NCBI GenBank assembly: GCA_905204915.1
Contig: CAJLBR010000050.1
Coordinates: forward strand, 1 to 7,191
Direction of reading: 5' to 3'
DNA length: 7,191 nucleotides
Source: an uncultured Clostridium sp.
Lineage (GTDB): Bacteria > Bacillota > Clostridia > TANB77 > CAG-465
Shown: positions 1-6,144 of the stretch, piece after piece
Numbering within the stretch: the stretch's first letter is position 1
How the letters are laid out: each line of letters starts with the position of its first letter
The notes under the pieces: generated by a model
What the model saw: only the letters and a program-made list of their open reading frames with translations
Told to the model about the DNA's origin: nothing
Databases searched by the model: none
Position numbers and translations under genes: made by a program

Positions 1-2
1 AT

Positions 3-59
3 GATTACAGTATAATTACTGAATTAAAGAAAAGACAAAACAAAGTACTAAATGATTAG
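3..59 (+). CDS. Possible C-terminal fragment of an unknown protein (5' end outside window)
   Basis: The third plus-strand frame is open from the window edge and gives 18 residues (DYSIITELKKRQNKVLND) before TAG at 57-59. The lysine/arginine-rich, helix-like tail is a plausible protein C-terminus, and the stop lies just before a hairpin with T-rich flanks on both sides that could terminate transcription from either direction. This would make it convergent with carD. The stretch is too short to identify a family, and a chance open frame in AT-rich DNA of this length is quite possible. Confidence 0.35.
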   Translation, partial: DYSIITELKKRQNKVLND

Positions 60-65
60 TAAAAT

Positions 66-96
66 AAAAAAAGATTGCCTAAAGCAATCTTTTTTT
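66..96 (-). terminator. Intrinsic terminator after carD (possibly bidirectional)
   Basis: GATTGC (73-78) and GCAATC (84-89) pair around a 5-base loop, and the stem is extended by seven A-T pairs (66-72 with 90-96). On the minus strand the hairpin runs into TTTTTTTATTTT, a good U-tract. The carD stop codon (TAA, 97-95) touches the base of the stem. The opposite strand also has a T run, so the hairpin may serve a convergent gene too. Confidence 0.85.
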
Positions 97-640
97 ATAA
101 CTGTGTAATATTATTGTTAGCTTGAGTAGCATCATTAACAGTTCCTAACTCATAAGACTCTTTTATAATAGATTCAATCTTATTATCAAGTTCTTCTTGA
201 GATTCTCCTTGTGATAATACCATCTCGCTAAGTAAAATATTTTTTGCTGTTGAAAGCATTTTCTTTTCTCCGATCGAAAGTCCTCTTTCCATATGTCTAT
301 GAGATAATTCTCTTACAACTTCAGCAACTTCTAATATATCACCTGATTTTATTCTATCAGCGTTCATATTATATCTTTTGCTCCAATTTGCATCATGTAC
401 ATAAGGATCCTTTGGTTTTTCTAAAACTGAGAATACTTTTTCAGAAACGCTTTTTTCTGAAACTTCTCTTATTCCTATATCTTCAACCTTATTAGTTGGA
501 ACCATAAGTTTCATTCCACCTACAGGCATTTTAATTATATAGTAGTCTTCGGCATTCCCCATCATTTCTTTTTCTTCAATTGATTCTATAGTACCAGCTC
601 CATGCATAGGATATACTACTTTATCACCAATCTTGAACAT
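95..640 (-). CDS. carD: CarD/CdnL-family transcriptional regulator
   Basis: This 181-residue protein belongs to the CarD_CdnL_TRCF family, whose members bind the RNA polymerase beta subunit through an N-terminal Tudor-like domain and stabilise the open promoter complex. Residues 1-55 (FKIGDKVVYPMHGAGTI) match the RNAP-interaction domain. Residues 60-175 form the helical C-terminal domain, with NWSKRY at 85-90; its Trp86 corresponds to the conserved minor-groove tryptophan of the family. I start at the ATG at 640 because AAAGGAGG lies 7-8 bases upstream. An ATG six bases earlier is too close to that site, and the longer open frame upstream (to 712) crosses the promoter. The gene follows disA, as in many Clostridia, but has its own promoter in the 85-base gap. 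Family assignment is firm; the regulon is unknown. Confidence 0.93.
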   Translation of the reverse strand: MFKIGDKVVYPMHGAGTIESIEEKEMMGNAEDYYIIKMPVGGMKLMVPTNKVEDIGIREVSEKSVSEKVFSVLEKPKDPYVHDANWSKRYNMNADRIKSGDILEVAEVVRELSHRHMERGLSIGEKKMLSTAKNILLSEMVLSQGESQEELDNKIESIIKESYELGTVNDATQANNNITQL

Positions 641-679
641 GGTCATCCCTCCTTTAAGAAAACTCCTTAACACATATAT

Positions 680-708
680 ATTATACCACATTTTTGTCGA
701 AAAGTAAA
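680..708 (-). promoter_or_regulatory. Promoter for carD, extended -10
   Basis: On the minus strand, TTTACT (708-703) and TATAAT (685-680) are separated by 17 bases, and TGG directly precedes the perfect -10, giving an extended -10 (TGnTATAAT). The predicted start is near 673, leaving a leader of roughly 33 bases before the carD ATG. This lets carD be expressed independently of radA-disA. The -35 matches the consensus at only four of six positions, which the extended -10 would offset. Confidence 0.72.
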
Positions 709-725
709 GCAATTTTATGTATTTT

Positions 726-1802
726 CTAAATGTTGTAACCCTTTAAAATGTATTGTTCTTGTAATCTTCTAAGCGATTGATTAATGATTTTAGCTCTTAC
801 TTCACCAATACCTTCTACCTCATATAATTCTTCTATTGAAGCATTACAAATTGGTTGCAATGATCCAAATTTTTCAACCATTTTTGCAATGATAGACATA
901 GGCATTTTAGGTACTTTACTAACAATTCTGTATCCTTTAGGTGAAACATTTAAATCTAAAACATTATCTTCACTTTCATATCCTAAAATCTTAATTATTT
1001 TCTCTGCATTTACTAGATCTTTTTTGTCTAATTTTCTAATATCTTTTAGCAATGAATCTTCAGTTTTAGTACTTCTCTTTTTAACTAACATATAATCTTT
1101 GATTATTTTCTTTTCTTCAGATTCTACATTTGCAATAAGTTCTTCAAATTGCATTTTTACAAGTCTTCCTTCATCGCCAAGTTCTATTATATTTCTTTCA
1201 ATTTCAGGTTCCATACGCATAATCATTTCGCTTCTATATATTGAATTTGCAACTGTTTCCAATGATACAATATCATCAAATTCATGTTCACTTAGAATAT
1301 TTAGCATATTATCCCAAACAGTTTTATATTTTTCTAATGCTTCTAAAGTTTGATTTGCTCTCATCACTACTGCAGATGTTTCATTAATTACGTATCTAAA
1401 ATTACCTTTAAATACTGTAATTATTCCCCTTCTTTGAGATATACAAACTACAAGTTCATTAGTTTGCTTTGCTACCCTTTCAGCTGTTCTATGTCTAGTA
1501 CCAGTCTCTTGCGTTTTTATATTATGGTCTGGTACTAATTGAACATTAGCCATAAGTATCTTTTTTAAATCTTGACTAACGATTATAGCTCCATCCATTT
1601 TAGCCAATTCATATATGCTTGCTGGTGTAAATTCTTGATCTATTTTAAAACCACCATCTGCAAGTTTCATTACTTCTTCTGCTTCTGAAATGACAACTAA
1701 TGCACCAGTTTTGGCCTTTAGTATATTATCCAGACCTTCTCTTAATTTGGTACCAGGAGCAAGTATTTTTAATATTTCCAACATTTCATCATCTCTTGGC
1801 AT
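726..1802 (-). CDS. disA: DNA integrity scanning protein DisA, diadenylate cyclase
   Basis: DisA joins two ATP molecules into the second messenger c-di-AMP and scans DNA for branched or damaged structures, which suppress its activity; it works as an octamer on the nucleoid. The 358-residue protein has the family's usual length (about 360). The N-terminal DAC domain holds both catalytic motifs, DGA (70-72) and GTRHRTAERV (RHR at 103-105). A helical linker follows, then a C-terminal helix-hairpin-helix DNA-binding domain with EVEGIGEVRAKI (GIG at 331-333). I prefer the ATG at 1802 because the purine-rich AAGGGGG site lies about 9 bases upstream; the ATG at 1811 abuts that site. The start overlaps the end of radA by 14 bases, implying translational coupling. 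In Bacillus subtilis RadA is a known DisA partner that restrains c-di-AMP synthesis. Confidence 0.95.
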   Translation of the reverse strand: MPRDDEMLEILKILAPGTKLREGLDNILKAKTGALVVISEAEEVMKLADGGFKIDQEFTPASIYELAKMDGAIIVSQDLKKILMANVQLVPDHNIKTQETGTRHRTAERVAKQTNELVVCISQRRGIITVFKGNFRYVINETSAVVMRANQTLEALEKYKTVWDNMLNILSEHEFDDIVSLETVANSIYRSEMIMRMEPEIERNIIELGDEGRLVKMQFEELIANVESEEKKIIKDYMLVKKRSTKTEDSLLKDIRKLDKKDLVNAEKIIKILGYESEDNVLDLNVSPKGYRIVSKVPKMPMSIIAKMVEKFGSLQPICNASIEELYEVEGIGEVRAKIINQSLRRLQEQYILKGYNI

Positions 1803-3201
1803 TAGCTTCATCCCCCTTCTTATTTTCTAAATAAGAAATAACCTCATCTATTTTTTCAACACCAATAATTTTTATATTTAAATTACTTAGTTCTTTTGAT
1901 ATTCTATTAGCTTGTTTTTTATTTAGATATACTTTTTTATAACCTAATTTTTCAATTTCTTTTACTCTTTTTTCTATATTGTTTATCTGTCTAATCTCAC
2001 CAGTAAGTCCTATTTCTCCAATAAATACAGTTAATGGATCTATTGTTATATTTTTATAACTTGAAAATATTGCCATTGCAATTCCAAGATCTATAGCTGG
2101 TTCATCTATTCTTATACCACCAATGACATTTACATATACATCGTAGCCTCCAAGGTTTAATTTACACCTTTTTTCAAGTACTGCAAGTATCATGAATAGT
2201 CTATTTAAATCTATTCCATTAGCGACCCTTCTAGGATTATTATAATAAGAAGTAGAAGTTAATGCTTGAACTTCTAGTACTATAGTTGAATTTCCTTCTA
2301 CAGTTGCTATAATGGAAGAACCAGGTAAATTTTTAGAACTATCAGATAAAAATATTTCTGACATATTTTTTACTTCTACCATACCAGAATCTTGCATATC
2401 AAAAATTCCAATTTCGTTAGTAGAACCAAATCTATTTTTTATTCCTCTAACAATTCTATGTGAAAAAAATCTTTCACCCTCAATATATAATACCGTATCT
2501 ACCATATGTTCTAAAATACGTGGACCAGCAATAACACCATCTTTTGTTACGTGCCCTACAATTATAATAGTAATATTTTTTCTCTTAGACAAATACATAA
2601 GTCTTGCAGTTGCTTCTTTAACTTGAGAAACACTACCAGCAACAGAAGAAATTTCCGGATCAAAAAGTGTTTGAATTGAATCAACTATACAATACTTTGG
2701 CTCCTCTTCCTCAATTTTTTCTTCTATTATAGATATATCTGTTTCATTTAAAAATAATATATTACTAGAATTTACCTTTAATCTATCAGCTCTAAGTTTT
2801 ACTTGAGTTTCAGATTCCTCACCTGAAATATACATCATTTTTCCGTATTTACTTAAGTTATTACATACTTGCATAACTAATGTAGATTTACCAATACCAG
2901 GTTCACCACCAATTAAAATTAGTGATCCCTCTACAATTCCTCCACCTAAAACACGGTTAAGTTCTTCATATCCAGTGTCCACTCTTACTTGCTCACTTAT
3001 AACTATCTCATGTAATTTTTTTACTTCTGATTTATCATTAAAAGTGCTACTTATACCCTTATTTTTAGTGGTAGCAGCAGTCTTTTTATTTACTTTTTCT
3101 TCAACGAAAGTATTCCAATTATTACATCCTGGACATCTTCCCATCCATTTGGAACTTTCATATCCACATTCTTTACAAAAAAATACAATATTACTAGCCA
3201 A
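1789..3201 (-). CDS. radA: DNA repair protein RadA (Sms), branch-migration helicase
   Basis: RadA is a RecA-like hexameric ATPase that drives branch migration of recombination intermediates and supports repair and transformation. The 470-residue protein has all family blocks in order: a C4 zinc finger (Cys9, Cys12, Cys23, Cys26), Walker A GGEPGIGKST (98-107), Walker B CIVDSIQ (Asp174), the RadA-specific KNRFG motif (255-259), and a C-terminal Lon-protease-like domain with GGIRIDEPAIDLG (361-373). The start is TTG at 3201: GGAGG lies at 3214-3210, 8 bases upstream, and the N-terminus MASNIVFFCKECGYESSKW aligns with the family. The gene ends in TGA, which argues for the standard genetic code. 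It follows ssrA by 54 bases with only a short terminator between, so read-through from the ssrA promoter is possible; I found no convincing promoter of its own. clpC, a common upstream neighbour in Firmicutes, is replaced here by ssrA. Confidence 0.96.
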   Translation of the reverse strand: MASNIVFFCKECGYESSKWMGRCPGCNNWNTFVEEKVNKKTAATTKNKGISSTFNDKSEVKKLHEIVISEQVRVDTGYEELNRVLGGGIVEGSLILIGGEPGIGKSTLVMQVCNNLSKYGKMMYISGEESETQVKLRADRLKVNSSNILFLNETDISIIEEKIEEEEPKYCIVDSIQTLFDPEISSVAGSVSQVKEATARLMYLSKRKNITIIIVGHVTKDGVIAGPRILEHMVDTVLYIEGERFFSHRIVRGIKNRFGSTNEIGIFDMQDSGMVEVKNMSEIFLSDSSKNLPGSSIIATVEGNSTIVLEVQALTSTSYYNNPRRVANGIDLNRLFMILAVLEKRCKLNLGGYDVYVNVIGGIRIDEPAIDLGIAMAIFSSYKNITIDPLTVFIGEIGLTGEIRQINNIEKRVKEIEKLGYKKVYLNKKQANRISKELSNLNIKIIGVEKIDEVISYLENKKGDEANAKR

Positions 3202-3221
3202 ACTCTAAGCCTCCAATATGC

Positions 3222-3247
3222 TAAAACTCTAACTAAAGAGTTAGAGT
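3222..3247 (-). terminator. Short intrinsic terminator between ssrA and radA
   Basis: A perfect 9-base inverted repeat (ACTCTAACT / AGTTAGAGT) with a 4-base loop lies 8 bases past the tmRNA 3' end. On the minus strand the stem is followed by only UUUAG. The stem is compact but A/U-rich and the U-tract is short, so termination may be partial and let transcripts continue into radA. It could instead mark the 3' processing side of precursor tmRNA. Confidence 0.6.
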
Positions 3248-3255
3248 ATAAAAAA

Positions 3256-3611
3256 TGGTGGAGGTGGTGAGAGTTGAACTCACGTCCGAAAATCCATCCA
3301 TACGAACTTCTCCGAGTGCAGTAAATGTTTAAAATTTATTTGTTATACTCTAACATTTACAAAACTATATAACAAACAGGTTGTTATAATACCCTTTAAT
3401 CCACAACCAAGATTAAATTTGTTAGCTAGATAAGTCGATGCCTAATGTAAATCCTCTAGCAAAATTTACTTAGACAGGCGCTTTTAATTAAGCAGCCATT
3501 GCTAATCTATTATCAGCGTTTATATTTTTTTCGCTTTTTTATAGTGGCCGAAGCGACCATCCACTACTCGCTATTCATATTTCAAGATAACCGTCGAAAC
3601 CTTACACCCCC
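3256..3611 (-). ncRNA. ssrA: Transfer-messenger RNA (tmRNA)
   Basis: tmRNA rescues stalled ribosomes: charged with alanine and carried by SmpB, it replaces the broken message and adds a degradation tag. The 356-base RNA begins GGGGGUGUAAGGUUUCGACGG, the standard tmRNA 5' end, and finishes with an encoded CCA. The acceptor stem closes: GGGGGUG pairs with CACCUCC (one G-U). The T-arm is canonical, with a GUGAG/CUCAC stem and UUCAACU loop. Downstream of the 5' domain, a pseudoknot-like element (AGUGG/CCACU and CGCUU/AAGCG) precedes an A-rich single strand and the tag frame, as in other one-piece tmRNAs. The gene has an extended -10 promoter and lies upstream of radA. Both ends are set by the acceptor stem, so the boundaries are reliable. 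Confidence 0.97.
3488..3517 (-). other. tmRNA proteolysis-tag reading frame (ADNRLAMAA)
   Basis: Inside ssrA, GCU-GAU-AAU-AGA-UUA-GCA-AUG-GCU-GCU-UAA encodes ADNRLAMAA and stops. I place the resume codon at GCU (3517-3515) because it follows the second pseudoknot strand (AAGCG), an A-run and UAAAC, matching the layout of the E. coli resume site. It also gives a tag of clostridial length starting with A-x-D/N. The frame stays open upstream to UAA at 3541-3539, so a resume codon a few triplets earlier is possible. The C-terminus is AMAA rather than the commoner ALAA. Confidence 0.8.
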
Positions 3612-3622
3612 ATATAATATAT

Positions 3623-3651
3623 ATTATAACATATATTAGCTAGATTTTAAA
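3623..3651 (-). promoter_or_regulatory. Promoter for ssrA, extended -10
   Basis: On the minus strand, TTTAAA (3651-3646), a 17-base spacer and TATAAT (3628-3623) precede the tmRNA. TG at 3631-3630 makes it an extended -10 (TGTTATAAT). The mature 5' end is 12 bases past the -10, so the primary transcript probably carries a few extra bases removed by processing. Confidence 0.72.
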
Positions 3652-3738
3652 GTGATTTTAGTGTATTTTAATTTAAAAGTTAAACATACATTTGTCTAAT
3701 TTTGTAGATTTTTTTCTAAATTTAAGTAATATATTGTA

Positions 3739-3767
3739 CTGACATTGAATAAATAATATAATATAAC
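3739..3767 (+). promoter_or_regulatory. Promoter for the plus-strand unknown gene
   Basis: CTGACA (3739-3744) and TATAAC (3762-3767) each match the sigma-A consensus at five of six positions with an ideal 17-base spacer. The predicted start near 3774 leaves a leader of about 40 bases before the GTG start at 3814, with the Shine-Dalgarno site inside it. A perfect TATAAT at 3757 overlaps but lacks a correctly spaced -35. AT-rich DNA produces such matches by chance, so confidence is moderate. Confidence 0.6.
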
Positions 3768-3813
3768 AGTCGCACAAAATAACCTAATATTAATATGAAA
3801 GGTGGTCTTATAA

Positions 3814-4293
3814 GTGGATAATTTCAAGAAAAAAGAAGTGGTCGTCAAAGAATTTACCATTGAAGTAATGAGTAATCCATTCGGAAAGCTTAAGTCTCTT
3901 GAGTACGCGCAGAATAAGAAAAATTTAAGAAAATTATCTGCGGTGTTGATTTTGGCAATCATCGATCTCGTAAAAAATGAAAATTTAGATGATACTCTTC
4001 AAATGAAACAATTCATCCGGAAACAGTTTTACGCTAGGTTCATCAACATTGATACCTTCGATGTAGAAAGCAGTATGTATGAAATGTCCAGCATTAAGGA
4101 TTCGAACGTTCCGATATCTTTTTTCATTTGGTGCATTGATTCATTTTGTTATTTTATAGAAGAGTCTTCCTACTCTTACGAAATAATGAAAAATTATGCT
4201 ACCTCTATAGAAAAAGCTATCAAAAAGTTTGATCCTACAAGCAGCATTTTTGAAATTTCTGAGTTCTTCTATCACAAGCTTTTATGCTGTTAA
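3814..4293 (+). CDS. Unrecognised 159-residue helical protein
   Basis: I do not recognise this protein. It is transcribed against all its neighbours, starts at GTG with AAAGGTGG (3798-3805) 8 bases upstream, and has a sigma-A-like promoter, so it looks like a real, self-contained gene. No signal peptide is evident; a hydrophobic run at about residues 42-52 (LSAVLILAIID) is too short for a confident membrane helix. The rest reads as charged, mostly helical segments, with Cys in WCIDSFCYF and a terminal CC. No catalytic or nucleotide-binding motif is visible. Codon use differs from the flanks: 8 of 15 Phe codons are TTC, whereas all seven in disA are TTT, and it also uses AAG, GCG, CGG and CCG. 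This suggests recent acquisition or different expression constraints. It ends against the rplL terminator. It could be a lineage-specific or mobile-derived protein; function is open. Confidence 0.75.
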   Translation: MDNFKKKEVVVKEFTIEVMSNPFGKLKSLEYAQNKKNLRKLSAVLILAIIDLVKNENLDDTLQMKQFIRKQFYARFINIDTFDVESSMYEMSSIKDSNVPISFFIWCIDSFCYFIEESSYSYEIMKNYATSIEKAIKKFDPTSSIFEISEFFYHKLLCC

Positions 4294-4328
4294 AAAAAAA
4301 TCTCTTAGATTCAAAATCTAAGAGATTT
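4292..4328 (-). terminator. Strong intrinsic terminator after rplL
   Basis: A perfect 13-base inverted repeat (AAATCTCTTAGAT at 4298-4310, ATCTAAGAGATTT at 4316-4328) has a 5-base loop and, on the minus strand, is followed by an uninterrupted T run (4300-4292). It closes the nusG-to-rplL unit 13 bases past the rplL stop. It directly abuts the stop codon of the convergent plus-strand gene; the plus-strand side has only a poor U-tract (AATTT). Confidence 0.93.
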
Positions 4329-4341
4329 AATTTACAATAAA

Positions 4342-4710
4342 TTATTGCATTTCTGCTAAAGCACCAGCAGCTTTTAAAGATTCAACTAATTTTTCAGCAT
4401 CTTCTTTAGCTACTTTTTCTTTTATTGTCTTTGGAGCTCCATCAACAATTTCTTTAGCTTCTTTTAGTCCTAATCCTGTAGCTTCTTTAACTACTTTGAT
4501 TACAGCTATTTTATTTGCACCAGCATCTTTTAATACTACGTCAAATTCTGATTTTTCTTCAGCAGCAGCTCCAGCAGCAGCTGGTCCAGCAGCTACAACA
4601 GCAGCAGCAGCGCTTACTCCAAATTTTTCTTCAATTGCTTTTACTAAATCAGCAAGTTCAATTACTGATAATTTTTCGATTTCTTCGATCATTTTTTCGA
4701 TTTTTTCCAT
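4342..4710 (-). CDS. rplL: 50S ribosomal protein L7/L12 (bL12)
   Basis: bL12 forms the flexible dimers of the ribosomal stalk that recruit and activate the translational GTPases. The 122-residue protein shows the standard plan: an N-terminal dimerisation/L10-binding domain (1-33), an Ala/Gly/Pro-rich hinge (about 34-51), and a C-terminal factor-binding domain (about 53-122) with FDVVLKDAGANKIAVIK and the conserved ATGLGLKEAKEIVD helix. GGAGG lies 8 bases before the ATG. It follows rplJ by 37 bases. The C-terminus ends GALAEMQ rather than the more usual GAKV-type ending, a small divergence. No rpoB follows; a strong terminator does. Confidence 0.97.
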   Translation of the reverse strand: MEKIEKMIEEIEKLSVIELADLVKAIEEKFGVSAAAAVVAAGPAAAGAAAEEKSEFDVVLKDAGANKIAVIKVVKEATGLGLKEAKEIVDGAPKTIKEKVAKEDAEKLVESLKAAGALAEMQ

Positions 4711-4747
4711 TTTAAATTCCTCCTTAAAAATCTATTAATAATTAAAT

Positions 4748-5251
4748 TTAAGCGTTAGCTTCTTCTTTCTTTTCTCTTGTTTGATCAAGAACAACTGCAA
4801 GATTACGGATATTTCCAAGTAATGCAGAAGCAAGCATAGCATATAGAGTTTCTTTTGATGGTAAAGAAGCAAGTTTTTTAACTTCAGATACTTCTACTAC
4901 TTTTTGATCCATTACGCCAGCTTTGATTTGATAAAATTCATTATCCTTAGCATAATCATTTAATGCTTTTGCAGGAGCAACATAGTCGTCATAACTTATA
5001 GCAACTGCTGTCGGTCCTTCTAATTCACCAATTCCTTCAATTCCTGCAGCTTCAGCAGCATGAGAAATGATAGAATTTTTAACAACTTTGTATTCGCAAG
5101 CAGATTCTCTTAATGTTCTACGTAATTTAGCATCGTCTTCAACATTAATACCTCTGTATTCTGCTAATACGATCATTTTTGATTTCTTAAATTTTTCAGC
5201 AAGTTCTTCAACTTGAGCTTTCTTTTGATTTAATATTTTCTCACTTGGCAC
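4748..5251 (-). CDS. rplJ: 50S ribosomal protein L10 (uL10)
   Basis: uL10 anchors bL12 dimers to 23S rRNA at the stalk base and, as the L10-L12 complex, represses its own operon by binding the leader RNA upstream. The 167-residue protein has the family's usual length. The globular N-terminal part includes KMIVLAEYRGINVEDDAKLRRTLRE and VVKNSI; the C-terminal helix (about 132-165) carries the bL12-binding region. The start is GTG at 5251, giving MPSEKILNQKKAQVEELAEK, typical of Firmicute L10. No earlier start is possible because TAA lies two codons upstream. The AAGGAGG site is 11 bases away, slightly long. Translation and transcription are likely limited by the attenuator directly upstream. 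Confidence 0.96.
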   Translation of the reverse strand: MPSEKILNQKKAQVEELAEKFKKSKMIVLAEYRGINVEDDAKLRRTLRESACEYKVVKNSIISHAAEAAGIEGIGELEGPTAVAISYDDYVAPAKALNDYAKDNEFYQIKAGVMDQKVVEVSEVKKLASLPSKETLYAMLASALLGNIRNLAVVLDQTREKKEEANA

Positions 5252-5270
5252 TTTTTATGACACCTCCTTA

Positions 5271-5326
5271 AAATATAAAAAGTTTTTGTAAGACATACCT
5301 ACGAGGTAACGTCAAACAAAAACTCT
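5271..5326 (-). terminator. Attenuator terminator in the rplJL leader
   Basis: In RNA order, AGUUUUUGU (5324-5316) pairs perfectly with ACAAAAACU (5289-5281), extendable by one G-U and one A-U pair, and is followed by UUUUAUAUUU just before the rplJ Shine-Dalgarno site. The loop contains a small inner hairpin (UACCU/AGGUA). The same loop segment can pair instead with an upstream strand of the L10 leader, so termination and the leader fold compete. Confidence 0.75.
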
Positions 5327-5390
5327 AAGTTCCGTTCATTATTTTACCTCGGTAGGATTTATGGAAATACTTCCACCTACTGTCTTTGGT
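5285..5390 (-). ncRNA. Ribosomal protein L10 leader (autoregulatory RNA)
   Basis: The rplA-rplJ gap holds the conserved L10-leader signature. In RNA order it begins ACCAAAGACAGUAGGUGG (from 5390), followed by a UGGAA/UUCCA hairpin, then UCCUACCGAGGUAA, and later UUACCUCGUAGG and GUCUU. CCUACCGAGGUAA (5356-5344) pairs with UUACCUCGUAGG (5309-5298) over 12 base pairs with one bulged C, and AAGAC near the 5' end can pair with GUCUU at the 3' end. L10(L12)4 is the known ligand of this class and shuts down rplJL expression when in excess over rRNA. The coordinates cover the paired core; the true transcript boundaries are not visible. Confidence 0.9.
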
Positions 5391-5411
5391 TAATATTTTA
5401 TTTTTTAATTA

Positions 5412-6095
5412 CTATATTTTTGATGATGGATTTACTTTTATACCAGCACCCATTGTTGTTGATATAGCAATTGATTTAAGGTAAGTACCTTTAGCAGCAG
5501 CTGGTTTAGCTTTTACTATAGCATCTAATAATGTTGCATAGTTTTCAGCAATTTTTTCAGCTCCGAAAGATACTTTTCCAATAGGACAATGTACAATATT
5601 ATTTTTATCAAGTCTATATTCAATTTTACCAGCTTTAATTTCTTTTACAGCTTTAGCTGTATCCATTGTTACAGTTCCTGATTTTGGATTTGGCATAAGT
5701 CCTTTTGGTCCAAGTAATTTTGCTACTCTTCCTAGAGAAGCCATCATATCTGGTGTAGCAACAACTGTATCATAATCAAACCATCCTGATTGGATTTTTT
5801 GAATCATGTCGTCATCACCAACAAAGTCTGCACCAGCTTCTTTAGCTGCTTCAGCTTTATCTCCTTTAGCAAGTACTAAAACTTTTTTAGTTTTACCAGT
5901 TCCGTTAGGAAGTACGATAACACCTCTAACTTGTTGGTCAGCTTGCTTAGAATCAACACCTAGTTTAATATGCATTTCTATAGTTTCATCAAATTTAGCT
6001 TTAGGCATTTTTAATGCTAAATCAATAGCTTCTTTAACGTCATAAAGTTTTCCTGATTCAACTAATTTATTAGCTTCGTTCATTCTTTTGCTCAT
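5412..6095 (-). CDS. rplA: 50S ribosomal protein L1 (uL1)
   Basis: uL1 binds 23S rRNA helix 76 in the mobile L1 stalk, which guides deacylated tRNA out of the E site. The 227-residue protein matches the family's length and carries its signature LGRVAKLLGPKGLMPNPKSGTV (121-142), as well as VRGVIVLPNGTGK (57-69) in the second domain. I start at the ATG at 6095, preceded by AAAGGAGG about 10 bases upstream and giving MSKRMNEANKLVESGKLYDV, as in homologues. An in-frame ATG at 6128 would add 11 residues not seen in the family and has only a weak GGGAG site. It lies 49 bases after rplK and ends in TAG just before the L10 leader. Some bacteria autoregulate the L11 operon through L1; no such site is evident here. 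Confidence 0.96.
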   Translation of the reverse strand: MSKRMNEANKLVESGKLYDVKEAIDLALKMPKAKFDETIEMHIKLGVDSKQADQQVRGVIVLPNGTGKTKKVLVLAKGDKAEAAKEAGADFVGDDDMIQKIQSGWFDYDTVVATPDMMASLGRVAKLLGPKGLMPNPKSGTVTMDTAKAVKEIKAGKIEYRLDKNNIVHCPIGKVSFGAEKIAENYATLLDAIVKAKPAAAKGTYLKSIAISTTMGAGIKVNPSSKI

Positions 6096-6144
6096 TTTCT
6101 TTTTCCCTCCTTTGGTAATAGCGAACATTTAAGTTCTCCCATAA

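Noticed and set aside
641..712. Longer N-terminus for carD
   Set aside because: The extra 24 residues would be encoded by the promoter and Shine-Dalgarno region, and do not belong to the CarD domain.
3696..3962. Minus-strand frame of 88 residues overlapping the unknown gene's start
   Set aside because: It crosses the promoter region and lies opposite a better-supported gene with proper start signals; composition is that of AT-rich chance frames.
4515..4715. Plus-strand frame rich in Gln and Leu, resembling a low-complexity protein
   Set aside because: It is the antisense shadow of the Ala-rich GCA/GCT hinge repeats of rplL, with no ribosome binding site or promoter.
5412..5470. TGGTATAAA inside the end of rplA as a promoter for rplJL
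   Set aside because: There is an extended -10-like string, but no acceptable -35 at the right distance and it is explained by coding sequence; not enough to call.
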